Shown: positions 23,193-34,640 of the stretch, one piece after another
How the letters are laid out: each line of letters opens with the position of its first letter
Numbering within the stretch: position 1 is the first letter of the stretch
NCBI GenBank assembly: GCA_034509735.1
Contig: JACGWO010000007.1
Coordinates: 23,402,046 to 23,466,045 of the forward strand
Reading direction: 5' to 3'
From: Sesamum alatum
Lineage: Eukaryota > Streptophyta > Magnoliopsida > Lamiales > Pedaliaceae
Length of the DNA stretch: 64,000 nt
Translations under genes and position numbers: made by a program
The notes under the pieces: model-generated
The model's input: the letters and a program-made list of their open reading frames with translations, nothing else
The model's database searches: none
What the model was told of the DNA's origin: nothing

Positions 23193-24625
23193 CGCCTATA
23201 GCCCCAAAACAGAAAACTCATGTTATTCCCCTTCCAACTATTGACAATAAAATAGAAAATCAGATAACCACGACATATTCTTATTAAATAAAGCCAACAA
23301 CTATCAACTTACTCTACTGGAAGTTCATTGATGCAGTTATCCACAAGGCCCTACAGTTTTTGAAAATCAAAACTAGTTGTTTTGGTTTTTCTAGGAACAT
23401 CAACGTCAAAATATTAACGTTTCCTAGAGCTTCTATTAAAATTTCACCTATGACTTCTTCTCATTTTACATGCTATGCAATATTAACTCAAAAAGGAAAA
23501 TCAAAGACAAATACAAGCAGTACACTGAAAATTTTTTACATTTGAAGCTAAACTATTATAACTTACTAAAGGAATCTGTGTCTCCTTGTTTGATATGTTC
23601 CCTATTGATTTATCTGTAGCTATTTGTACTCACAAAAATAATTATATGTTAGACGTTGGCTGAAAATCTACAAAGCAGCAAAAAATAGAAGTTAGTTAGG
23701 AAACAAACTACATAAACTAATCAGAAAATAGATGATTTTGCAAAAAAAAGTTCAAACTTTGCTTAATGAAACAAAAACTTAATGCTGCTGCTTTTTGTGA
23801 AACAAAAATCGTTCGGCTGAAATTACATTACTTAAATTTAATGTTGTACTTTATGTCACAAGTTGTAGTGATTAGTCAGTTAAAATTTTGTATGAACAAT
23901 TGAAGAATTCTCAATGAAAATTTGAAACCTTAGAAAACAGGTTTCTTAGAAAGTTTAGAAGTTGTGACCTTGATAAATTATCTAGAAAACCAACAAACAT
24001 ATCAATATTTTTATTTAATGTCTAATTGTCTATGTCTAAACTTATTACTATAATAGTACTTCCATTTTAACTTTTTACCTCTTTATTTTCTCTTTGGCAA
24101 CCCAGAGGCATTGCCGGCATCTACATCTGTTGCTGTTTATTCCGAGCAGGCATTGTCTGTGTCTGTGAAATCTGAGTCTCCTCGGATGATATGATCTCCA
24201 CTGATTTATTTGTATCTATTTGTACTCACAAAAGTTATTGTAATATTGTTAGAGATTGGCTGAAAATCTACAAAAGCAAGCATTGCCTGTCGCTCCACAG
24301 CAAGCATTGCCTTCACTTGTGCGTGCTAGCATGTTTGTTCTTCGTTTCTGAAATTTTATCAGTCTAGGATACAGTTCTTGACTTCCTATTTTGAACTTTT
24401 GATTCAGGGAAATCATAGGGCCTTTCTTGCATGGTCTGTTGCAACCATTATGGCATTTCATTTTCTCGTGGTTTCATTTTTATGCAGAGCAGCTTGATCA
24501 TACGTATCAGGTTCATTATACAGAACAGTGAGCACAGGATCATCAAGCACATCCTCCCGATGCTTCTCCTCATGCACAGGATCCTCAAGTAAATCATCCT
24601 TCTTTTGTTGCTCCTCATGCATAGT
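23193..24625. other. Unassigned DNA with exon-like pieces
   Basis: No intact gene. 24107-24200 on + can be read PEALPASTSVAVYSEQALSV with SVKSESPRM; 24485-24620 reads AEQLDHTYQVHYTEQ, a stop, then AQDHQAHPPDASPHAQDPQV. These are less AT-rich than the surroundings but match no family I know. A ~100-bp direct repeat lies inside (see separate entry). Confidence 0.3.
23570..24272 (+). repeat. Pair of ~100-bp direct repeats
   Basis: The stretch 23570-23675 and the stretch 24165-24272 align through CTATTTGTACTCACAAAA, TGTTAGA and TTGGCTGAAAATCTACAAA, about 600 bp apart. They may be duplicated exon-intron borders or ends of one inserted unit. Confidence 0.7.
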
Positions 24626-24629
24626 TAAA

Positions 24630-24864
24630 GTGATAGTGCATCAACTAAACGCCGACCCTCAGCTAGGCTAATCCAACAAAGGAAGAGAAACTTTGGCAGC
24701 AAAAGAAATGCGGACATAACAAAGGAAGTGGGGAAACTATTGAAAGTTGGCTACATCATTGAGGTGCGTGTGGTACACAGAATGGCTGGCCAATGTAGTG
24801 GTCGTGCCTGAGGGATCAAGAAAATGGCGTATGTGTACAAATTTCACGGACCTAAACAAGGCGG
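24630..24864 (+). pseudogene. Gypsy reverse transcriptase fragment
   Basis: The + strand reads VHQLNADPQLRLIQQRKRNF, then EVGKLLKVGYI, then YTEWLANVVVVPEGSRKWRM and CTNFTDLNKA. This is the N-terminal third of a Ty3/gypsy RT, with FTDLNKA as the first catalytic-region motif. It covers the same protein region as 1200-1380 in the gypsy element at the window start. Copia element E2 begins right after it and cuts it; the rest of RT would be on the far side of E2, outside this window. Confidence 0.85.
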
Positions 24865-27800
24865 GTGAAGGGACAAGCGGATCCGCCCAGGAGCGCGAGC
24901 GGAAGCGTGAGAATGCAATACATTAAAAATTTAAATAAGAGCATAATCGTAAAATCCCAAGGGGTGTTCCCTTGGGTGCTCAACCGGGCGTCCGATGTAG
25001 GATGTACCAATATTAAAACGGATATTGAACATAGGGATAGATAATAATAATAATAAACTACGAAAGCATAATAAACCAAAGTTACCTTTGTAGATTATCT
25101 CTCAATCAGCTACTTGCGTTTGTTCCTTTCCAGAAACGTTCACCAAGTTCAAAAGTATGAATTCTCCAAAGGTGATCCACACCACACCAGAAGAGATGCT
25201 CGTTTTCCTTGCTAGAGGAAGCGGATCTAGGAGGATTCGGTTTAAGAAGATTAACACTATCAATTAGTGTTCTTCTTAAACTTACTTTATTCTTCCTATT
25301 GATCCAAGATCAAATGAAGAACATAAGTAAAAGGGAAGAGGGTGGCCGAAAATTAGCGAGAGAGAGATGAGTGATTTTTGCTCTTCTTTTCCTAGAAAAG
25401 ATGAATAATGAATCTCATGCTTTGATTTTAGTATATATACTCATATATATACATAATTAATATGATTATTAGAATGTCTCTAGGTTCATCCAAGGATGTC
25501 TAGATTCATCCCAATCAATCACCATCAATTCTTCAATCAAGCCTACCATCTCTTAAGGTATGATTAAATCATACCAAAAGAGAGAGGCTTGATTGGAGTT
25601 GATTTGTCTCTTACCAAAGGAAACAAGTCAACCACATCAAGCACCAAACATGGCCGAAATTTTTCTCCCTCCAAGGTAGCATTTTCGGCCATGCCTATTT
25701 AAGGAAGAAGTCCAACTTCTTCCCATTCCAAAAATGGAATTAACATACTTCTTGGGTCAAAATTTAACAGACCGGGATCCATTGTAATCCAATTACAATG
25801 AACCCAAAATTAAATCCAATTTAATTTCAGTTCCACTTAAATAATTCCCATTGATCTTTCAATCCAATTAAAAGATTCAACGTCTCAATTTTCTATGTTA
25901 ATCGATAAATCCCATTGACCGATTAAACGAGGGCCTGATACAATATCGGTCCGTCCATCCAATGGACAATCCCTTAAGTAATCCAATTACTTAATCATCC
26001 TTCGAAATTGGCTCCAAGTCAATTTTCCACCTTCTTGGTGATTTGTGTGTGACCCTTTAGGTTCACCCTCAACTAGACTTGGGCCCGTGTCCAACAAGGG
26101 CCTGTTACCATGGGGCCCGTCTAGCAACGGTGCATGGCACTAAAGACTAGGTGAACGTTGGCGTGAACATTTAGGCGCCGATTCTGAAAGAATGTGGATC
26201 GTCCCGGGAATTAGCGCGAATGCGGAAGCGCGGTATAAAATTAATATACAAAAAATTTAAAAATGCTTTAATTAAATAAAAAGAATACGTTCAAGGGGTG
26301 TACCCTTGAAGTTTCCCAGGCATCCGGTGTATCTCATGAATTAAAAGCATAAAAGAAATCATGGAGGCCATAGGATTAAAAATAAAGAGAGACGAAAAAT
26401 TAAATCGGAACCTACCGATTGTCGTTTTCGTGTTCTGACCGGTACTCGCGTTGTTCCCCGTTTTGCACCAAATCTCATACGTGAGATTCTCCAAATCTTG
26501 CACGTTGTGCTAGCGAACGAACAAGTATATTTTGGAGAGGATGAATTAATCACACGTTATTAGTTAACGGTATTAATTCTCCTAAGTTTCAATTGTTCCA
26601 AGAACAAAAGAACAAGAAAAATATTTTCTTGTGAGAAAGAGAGAGTGGGCGGACGAGAGGGAGAGAGGAGAGAGCCGAGTGTGTGTGTGTGTGTGTTGGA
26701 ATTTCATCACTGGGTCAAATAGTGAAAGGCTAGGACTATATATAGAGGAGGAGTTTAATCCTCTTTAAACTCCAACTCTAAAGAGGTCTATTTTGATTAG
26801 GATTTTGACCTAGTCAAAGTCCTAGTCAAAGTAGTGTTTGACCTAGTCAAATCAATCCCAGCCATCCATCTCTCCCTTTCCATCTCAACCATTAATTTAA
26901 TTTTAATGGAATATTTAAATCCTATTAAATATTCCAACGGCCCAAATAAATATAATAAATATAAATATTTATTCTAAGGCCATTAAATTAATTCTCTAAT
27001 AAATCTAATTTATTAGATTAATTCCTTTTATCAAATAAAAGGAATTAATTCTCCAAGAAAATAAAAGGGCCCGATTAAATCCAATTTAATCATTCCCTTT
27101 CTCCAATATTTAATTCTAAATTAAATACTCAATGTCTGTGGATTGTGTGTGACTCTTTAGGTTCACCTTTCAGCTAGACTTGGTTGGATTCCTGGAATCC
27201 GTCCGTTACCATGGGTGCAATCTAGCAACGATCCATGGCACTAGAGACTAGGTGAAAATTTCGGGGATGAACATTTAGGCTCTAACAGTACACTTGTCCT
27301 TCTGTCTACGATCTCACCACTTAGGGTCTAGGGCACGAAAAAATGCAGGTACCCATTTTGGACCTAAGTGTCGGTCTGTCCTTACTAAACGCCGCAAGGG
27401 AAACCTTCCCTTCTGTTCAGTTACTGTGGCCATAGATTTTAGGGACAAGACACAGAGCATATCTGAGACTCAACTGTCAATATCTTTGACAGGAGATAGA
27501 TCCTTTCTTGGAAACTACTGTCACTCTGTATACCAGAGCTGCACTAGACATGGCTTATGACTACTCAAGTGCTTCTTGGCAATCTCTCACCATATCTAAG
27601 ATACAGACCTGATATACAGGTAAACTCAGCAGTTCCTCAAGTCAAAGGACTTGGCCTGTACCGTTGGAACCGGAAATACACGTCATACCTTGCTGACCCT
27701 ACTCAAGGTCCTGCGTAAGACGGTTCCCGCTAGTCACCTCAGTCAGCTGCTTCCTAGAAGGCTAACCCACTAACACTGCTTAGACGACCTTCGTCACCCG

Positions 27801-29052
27801 TCGATGAAATACGACAGCAGATGCTTAGTGCAAGTCTCAATGGGAATCTCGGTACCCATTTTCGAGATTCCTTGACTTGGAGATTTCCGGACTGATTCGG
27901 CGGGACTGATTTCATGGACCTACCTCCAAGCGTAGTCCCAGTCCCCGAAATGGGTTTTCAGTCCGTGGTCTTTGTTTGCGTAGTGACAAATAGATGTAAA
28001 GCAGTAAAGTGAACGCAAACAAAGTAATGTCAGAATGAATTTCACTTCTTTATTCATTAATAGTTTATCAAAACACTGAAGTTGTATAGATATAGGTTAC
28101 ATTTTGCCCGCCAAGATTGGCTATATGGTCACCTATTCTAACAGATTCCGTACGGGTACCGTCCTTCCTTCTACCGTATCCCGGCCTTAGTCTAGGGTAT
28201 GGAATTGGGCGTCGGTTCCCATCCTTGACAAGACATCTATGCTTAATACTCGAGACTACACATACCTCATTACCTCGATACAGGAAACCATTTCTTGTTC
28301 AACCAACCATTGTGGCCACAGTTTTAAGCAGCATGAACATGTCTCCGAGTGCATAGGAGATACCTCTGTAACATACTGACAGAGGGTGGATCCTTTTCTT
28401 GGAACCCACCATCCTCGCTACGCATTATGACTGCACTGGATAAGGCTTATAATGATCATCTTACAGAATGATCACCTCTCGCCAGATCCAAGATACAGTC
28501 GTCTTGTGTACGTGACTGCCATGGTTCCTCAAGTTTGAGGACTACTCCCGTACTATCGGAACTGGGCAAATCCAATTTATACCAACCAAGCCTCTAAGAC
28601 TTCCATATGATGATCCTCCCGAGTGAGTTCAGTCGGCTCGACCCCAGTCGACCAACCCATCAAGATCATGTAGGCGTCCCACGCCTGTCGCTAATGAAAC
28701 ACGGCACTCATCCAATGACCCACGACTCTTGATGCAAGTCTCTATAGGAATCTCGATGCCCTATCTCGAGGTCCTCGACTTGGAACGTTTTCAGACCCAA
28801 CTCTTAATTAGTTGATTTCATGACCATCATCCAAATGCGTGGCCCAACTGCATGAGGTGTTAATCGTGGTCTGTGGGCTTGTTGCGATATATGTAAAATA
28901 CCATTTTAGAATTTGGAAAATGAGCGCAGCAAATAGGGTACCAAGGATAGAGAATACTCATTTTATTCATTACATAATATTACATTACATGAAGTTGTCA
29001 AATAGGTTACAAAATGCCAAACTTATTGGCTCTCTGGTCACCTATTCTAACA
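24865..29052 (-). repeat. E2 3' LTR, split by a solo LTR
   Basis: Two pieces, 24865-26184 and 28144-29052, total about 2.22 kb after removing the insertion and its target duplication. It opens TGAAGGGACAAGCGGATCC and closes CTATTCTAACA, followed by the tract ATCGCCCACTTGACC, the minus-strand polypurine site. The order of its blocks matches the solo LTR at 11711. Confidence 0.85.
26185..28143 (-). mobile_element. Solo copia LTR (B-type), 1959 bp, in E2 3' LTR
   Basis: It opens TGAAAGAATGTGGATCGTCC and closes GGTCACCTATTCTAACA. Perfect target duplication GATTC at 26180-26184 and 28144-28148. A (GT)n run at 26680-26697 lies beside a CTATATATAG box (26738-26747) on minus. Confidence 0.93.
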
Positions 29053-29392
29053 ATCGCCCACTTGACCTAAAGCCAATCAGCCATTGACCTCAAACCCTCT
29101 TATGTAGATGGTGAGTATGAGCAACTTGTGACACGGGCTTAACCAGTGGATCTGCTATGTTTTCTGCGAAGCTGACACTGTCCATCTGAACGTGACCCCT
29201 GCTAACCATCTCTCTAAGCAGATGGTAGCATCTAAGAATATATTTGGATCGTGATGCGATCTCGGTTCCTTTTCTAGCGCTATCGCCTAGTTTTTATCGT
29301 AGAAGATAAATACACGCTTAGCAATGCCAGGTACTACACCCAACCCTTGGATGTAGCTCATCAACCAAACCATCTCCTTAGCAGCTTCCGAA
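29053..29392 (-). pseudogene. E2 RNase H C-terminal part
   Basis: Lies between the E2 polypurine tract and the E1 insertion. On minus it reads SEAAKEMVW then MSYIQGLGVVPGIAKRVFIF and YDKN, matching the last third of copia RNase H (EAAKEAVWMRxxIxELGVVPS then a DN pair). The matching front part is at 39648 onward, which proves E1 inserted inside this domain. The CDN catalytic Asp appears as YDKN. Confidence 0.75.
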
Positions 29393-31405
29393 TGAAAGAA
29401 AATCCGGTGGATCGTCCCGGAATTGCGCGAATGCGGAAGCGCGGTAAAAAATAAATTTACAAAATAAAGGCATGCTTTTAATTTAAAGAACACGCTCAAG
29501 GGGTGTGCCCTTGAGGTTCCCAGGCGTTCGGTGTATCTCATGATCATAAAACAAATAAAGAAATCATGGAGGCCATAGAGTTGAAAAAAATTAAAGAGGA
29601 CGAAAATCTTAAACGGGACCTACCCGTTGTCGTTTTCGTCTTCAACTACTACTCGCGTTGTTCCCCGTTTTGCACCAAGACCTCGTTCTTGAATCCTCCA
29701 AATCGTGACACACGATCCACCCAACGTATTCTTGCACGTCGTGCTAGCAACGAACAAGTATCATATTGGAGAGGATAGATCAACCACGCGTTATGAATTA
29801 ACGGGATCGATCTTCCTTAGTTCAATTGTTCCAAGAACAACAGAACAAGAAAATAATATTTTCTTGGTGAGAGAGAGAGAGAGGGGCGGACGAGAGAAGG
29901 GAGGAGAGAGTGTGTGTTTGTGTGTGTGTTTTTCAAGAATCATCAAACTCACAAAATGTTGGAAGCTAGAGGTTTATATAGAGGAAAAGTTTAATCCTCT
30001 TTAAACTCAAACTCTAAGTAACCTAATTTGACTAGGATTTTGACCTAGTCAAAGTACTAGTCAAACTAGTGTTTGACCTAGTCAAACGAATCCTAGCCTT
30101 CCATCTCCCTTTCCATCTCAACCGTTGATTTTAATTTAATGGAATACTTAAATCCTATTAATATTCCAAAAGGCCTAAAAGAATAAATATAATATTATAA
30201 ATAAATATTATATTTATTCTAAGCCCATTAAATCAACCCTTTTAATAATCCTATTTATTAATTTAATTCCCTTTATCAAATAAAAGGAATTAATTTCTCC
30301 AAGAAAAATTATGGGACCCGATTAAATCTAATTTTAATCATTCCTTTACTCCAATATTAAATTCCAAATTAAATACTAAGTGTGTGTGGATAGTGTGTGA
30401 CTCTTTTAGGTTCACCATTCAGCTAGACTTTGGTCGGATTCCTAGAATCCGTCCGTTTACCATGGGTGGCCATCTAGCAACGGTCCATGGCACTAGAGAC
30501 TAGGTGAAATATTCGGGGATGAACATTTAGGCTCTAACAGTACACTTGTCCTTCTGTCTTCGGTCTCATCACTTAGAGTCTAGGACCACGGAAAAAGCAG
30601 GTACCCATTTTTGGACCTAAAGTGTCGGTCTGTCCTACTAAACGCCGCAAGGGGAAACCTTTCCTTTTTGTTCAGTTACCTGTGGCCACAGATTTCAGGG
30701 ACAAGACACAGAGCATACATGAGACTCAACTGTCAATGCCTTTTTGACAGGAGACAGATCCTTTCTTGGAAACTACTGTCACTTTGTACACCCGAGCTGC
30801 CACTAGACATGGCTTATGACTACTCGAAGAGTATTTTGGCAATCTCTCACCATATCTAAGATACATACCTGATGCACAAGTAAACTCAGCAGTTCCTCAA
30901 GTCAAAGACTTGGCCTGTACCGTTGGAACCGGGAATAACGTCATACCTTGCTGACCATACTCAAGGTCCTCCGTAAGACGGGTTCCCCGCCGAGTCACCT
31001 CAGACAGCTGCTTCCTAGCACGGTGACCCACTAACACTGCTTAGACGACCTTTCGTCACCTGTCGATGAAATACGACAGCAGATGCTTAGTGCAAGTCTC
31101 AAAGGGAATCCCGTACCCATTTTCGGGATTCCTTGACTTGGAGATTTCCGGACTGATTCGGTAAGACTGATTTCATGGACCTACCCCAAGCGTAGTCCCA
31201 GTCCCCGAATCGTTTCTCAGTCCGTGGGCTTTGTTTGCATAGTGAACAGAAATGTAAATGCAGATAAGTGAACGTAAACAAAGTAATTTGCCATATGAAT
31301 TTTCACTTCTTTATTCATAAATGTTTATCAAATACCAAAGAATTGTCCTAGACATAGGTTACATATTCCTGCCAAAATTGGCTTACATGGTCACCTATTC
31401 TAACA
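29393..31405 (-). repeat. E1 3' LTR
   Basis: 2013 bp; opens TGAAAGAAAATCCGGTGGAT on + and ends CTATTCTAACA. It pairs with 37649-39647. Where I aligned them by eye (about 410 bp from 30541), most differences are 1-nt indels. The polypurine tract follows at 31406. Confidence 0.93.
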
Positions 31406-31420
31406 ATCTCCCACTTGACC
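31406..31420 (-). promoter_or_regulatory. E1 polypurine tract
   Basis: ATCTCCCACTTGACC on +; in sense GGTCAAGTGGGAGAT directly before TGTTAGAA. This primes plus-strand DNA synthesis. The same tract, slightly changed, adjoins E2 (29053) and E4 (59647). Confidence 0.85.
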
Positions 31421-31424
31421 TTTT

Positions 31425-32110
31425 AAAGCCAATTGCCCATATGCTTAATCCCCATCTTCTCAAGATGTTTGCGTATGAGCGCTCTGCGAATAGGCTTTGT
31501 CAGCGGTGTCTGCTGGTGTTGTCTGCCGAGTTGACTCGGTCCATCCGGACGTCACCTCTTCCTAACCATTTCTCTAAGAAAGATGGTAGCGTCTAAAGAA
31601 TATGTTTTGGAACGGTGAATGAGATCTCGGTTCCTTTGCTTTCCGCTATAGCGCCGTTGTTATCACAGAAGATGACAACGGGCTCGGCGATGCTAGCACC
31701 ACACCCAACTCTTGGATGTAGTTTCTCATCCAAACCGCTTCCCTTAGCAGCTTCTGAAGCTGCTATGTATTCAGCCTCTGTGGTGGAGTCAGCAATGGTT
31801 GCTTGCTTGGAACTTTTCCCAAGCTACTACTTCCTCCATTGAGTTTGAATACGTACCCCGATTGAGACTTGGCATCATCGTCATCAGACTAGAAGCTAGC
31901 GTCGCTAAGCCTTCCATAATTAGTTCTCCATTGCCATAGACTAAGGAACATTTCCTTAGTCCTTCTTAGGTACTAAGGATGCCCTTAACAACATTCCAAT
32001 GTGCCTCTCCTGCGCAGGACTGATTCTGCTTGTCACGCTCAAAGCGTACGCAAATGTCAGGCCTAGTGCAATGGACCGCATATTGTATGCTAACCTACGG
32101 CGGAGGCATA
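31425..32110 (-). pseudogene. E1 RNase H domain
   Basis: Minus-strand blocks in several frames: GLSDASF, SDDDDAKSQSGYVFKLNGG-like text, then SKQATIADSTTEAEYIAASE near 31810-31745, and VIFCDNNGAIA near 31680-31650. The catalytic acidic residues (SDAS Asp, TTEAEY Glu, CDNNGA Asp) are present. Single-base indels break the frame at several points. The function would be removal of RNA during reverse transcription. Confidence 0.8.
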
Positions 32111-33020
32111 GGGATGACCTTCATCCTTTCAAAGCTCCTCATCAGTCTGTGGGGACTGTTTCTTAGATAACTTGATCCCATGCCTCATTGGAAGGAATCC
32201 TCGTTTGGAGTTGTCCATTCGATATCTCTCTTAGGACTTCTCCACATACGAGTTTTGGGTGAAGTCCTACCATCCTTTTAGATCTGTCCCCTGACAATCT
32301 GGATGCCTAGGATGTAGGAGGCTTCACCCAAGTCCTTCATGGAAAACTGGGTTGACAACCATGCTTTTGTGTTTCCTAACATTCTAACGTCATTACCAAT
32401 GAGCAGAATGTCATCCATATAAAGCACTAGGAACACTATTGAGCTCCCACTGACCTTCTTGTATACACAAGGGTCGATTCGTTTTTGATGAAGTCATAAC
32501 CCCGTATTACTTCATCAAATCGAATGTTCCAAATACTTCGGAAGGCTTGTTTGAGGCCATAGATGGACTTCTGGAGGCGACAGACTTTTCTGTTCTTTCT
32601 CCAGTGACCGTGCGAACCCTGCGGCTGATCCATATAGATCTCTTCTTCAACGAAACCGTTGAGGAAGGCCGTTTTCAAATGTCCATCTGTCATATCTCAT
32701 AGTCATACCATCTTCTTGGCGAGCAGAAGGGAATCCGAATGGACTTAGCCATGGCTACTGGCGAGTAGGTATCCTCAAAATCGACCCCGGGTGTTGAGTG
32801 TATCCCTTAGCCACAAGCCTAGCTTAAGGTTGTGACTTCTCCATCAACGCCAAGTTTTGCGCTTGTAGACCCACTTACAGCCCACTGGCTTAAACACCTT
32901 TCGGTGGATCTACAAGACTCCAAACTTGGTTCTCGCTCATGGAGTCCATTTCGGCTTTCATGGCCTCAAGCCATTTCCCGGAGTCGATGTCAGACATCGC
33001 TTCTCCATAAGTCTTAGAAT
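32110..33020 (-). pseudogene. E1 reverse transcriptase
   Basis: Minus-strand blocks: ARLVAKGYTQ near 32825-32795, LKTAFLNGFVEEEIYMDQPQ near 32680-32620, SIYGLKQAFRS near 32575-32540, RFDEVIRGYDFIKNE, then VFLVLYMDDILLIGNDVRML near 32435-32380 and KAWLSTQFSMKDLGEASYIL. The catalytic box is YMDD and is intact. The longest single frame is 85 codons (32693-32436). Frame breaks are single-base. The domain copies element RNA into DNA in virus-like particles. Confidence 0.85.
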
Positions 33021-33059
33021 CGTTATCCAAAAGATCGGTCGCACCTAGAAAGCCATATC

Positions 33060-33389
33060 TTATTGGAGGTCTGGACTCTCTAGTGGACCTACGGAGAATG
33101 GAATGTCAGGGTGACTGTGGGCGCTGACTGTATTGGGAGCCGGTGGTTCAGGAACCGGGGCTGGCTGTTCCTGAGGCTGTCCTTCATGCCTAGCATGTTG
33201 GACTTCTCGAGGTTGGTCAGCCCTTCGGCTGTCTATCCTGAATCCTCTAAGTGAGGGTTCCGCAGCTTCCTCTGATGGCTGGATTCCATCACTTGATTCC
33301 TCAAAGATCAGCTCATCAGGTTGGATATCCTCCGGGAAGCCTTGCTCCAAGAATACTGCATTTCTTGAAACAAACATCTTTTGTTCCAA
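33060..33389 (-). pseudogene. E1 integrase-RT linker
   Basis: A 109-codon open frame starting MEQKMFVSRNAVFLEQGFPE, followed by a Ser/Glu/Pro-rich stretch. VxVSRNxVFLExxF is the conserved end of the copia integrase (after the GYPKxTxGYYFYDP block, visible here as FVGYPKETAGYYFYD in another frame near 33440-33390). The acidic, proline-rich tail is the usual flexible linker before RT. Confidence 0.75.
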
Positions 33390-33449
33390 GGGTCATAAAA
33401 GTAATAACCCGCAGTTTCTTTAGGGTATCCAACGAAACCTGCATAAGCT

Positions 33450-34365
33450 AGACCTAGATTCTAACTTATCTCCCACTAACCTCTTGACGTATACGGGGCT
33501 ACCCCAACACTTTCAAGTAGTTGTAGGATGCAGGCTTGCCGTGCCATATTTCATTTATGGCATTGGGTCAATGCACTAGTAGCGCCGCTAAATTCAATAA
33601 TTTGGCCGCTGTCTCCAGTACATAGCCCCAAAACGATAAGGGCAATTTGGTAAAACTCATCATGGACCGAACCATGTCAAACAAGGTTCGATTCCTCCTT
33701 TCAGAGACACCATTTAACTGTGGTGTTCTGGAGGCGTCCATTCTGATATTATACATGTTCTTTTTAGATAATCTAGGAACTCTGTACTAAGGTATTCACC
33801 GCCTCGGTCCGACCGAAGGATTTTAATTTTGCATTGGTTTGGTTCTCCACTTTCAAGTCTGAATTCTTTAAACCTCTCAAGAGCTTCAGACTTGTACCTC
33901 ATCAGGTAAACATAACCATACCGTGAATGATCATCGGTGAAGGTTATGAAGTATGAGAACCCACCTCGGGCCTGCGTCCTTAGTGGTCCACATACGTCTG
34001 TAGGACCAAGTCCAACAGACTTGTGGCAAGCCTGCTTTGTCCTACAAAGGGCCTCTTGGTCATTTTTCCTCTTAGACAGGACTCACAAGTTGATAGATCG
34101 CTCAAGTCCCCAACCTCTAGGTTCTTTGAGTCCTACCAACCTTTTTATCCTATCTTCGGGATATGTGACCTAGCCTAGCGTGCCACAGACGTGCGTTCCC
34201 GTTATTATCTAATTTTCGTTTGTGTTGTGCATTAGGACGAAATTCGTTTTGTTGCAAGATATAGAGTCCGTTATGTAATGTACCAAGTAGATGAGCAATT
34301 CCACACCTCATCAAAATAGAAGCAATTTTTATTGATTCTAAACTCATAACCACATTGTCCAACAA
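33450..34365 (-). pseudogene. E1 GAG-pre-integrase and integrase core
   Basis: In order on minus: LWHARLGHISRR near 34190-34150 (His pair), TCESCLRGKMTKRPFVGQSR near 34095-34035 (Cys pair), FITFTDDHSRYGYVYL near 33955-33905 (first catalytic Asp), LRSDRGGEYLSTEFLDYLKR near 33825-33765 (second Asp) and LNGVSERRNRTLFDMVRSMM near 33720-33660 (catalytic Glu). The HHCC zinc site and DDE triad are all present. Open frames of 71, 62 and 62 codons cover it, with small indels between. Confidence 0.85.
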
Positions 34366-34539
34366 ATGGAATGGAAATGATGTTTTTTAATCAATACTGG
34401 TACAAAATAAACTGTTCAAATCTATGCTAATATTATCACTAATCACTAGAGTGGCGGATCCTACTGCTTCTGCCGAGATGGCCTTGCCATTCCCAAGCTT
34501 CAGGATCATGTCCCCGCTACCCCCCGCCCCAGTTCTGCT

Positions 34540-34640
34540 TCTTTTCAACACCTGCAAGTCATTGCAAATGTTGAGCTCCACAGCCGGTATCTAATACCCA
34601 AGAGGCAGAACTAGTGACCATATTAACCTCAAATCACATA
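34540..34640 (-). pseudogene. E1 aspartic protease active site
   Basis: The minus strand reads MVTSSASWVLDTGCGAQHLQ; LDTGC is the copia protease active site (Asp-Thr-Gly), at 34575-34593. It follows gag and precedes the KLGNGKAISAEAVG stretch at 34510-34450, typical of the protease C-terminal half. A frameshift separates the two. It would cleave the polyprotein. Confidence 0.8.

Noticed and set aside
22771..23287. Several small frames at LTR ends
   Set aside because: The same frames recur in every LTR copy of the family and simply follow the conserved LTR text; no start context or domain.
26680..26697. (GT)n run as a stand-alone microsatellite locus
   Set aside because: It is part of the LTR leader and recurs at the same place in the other LTRs (for example 38165, 48750 and, as CA, 54630).
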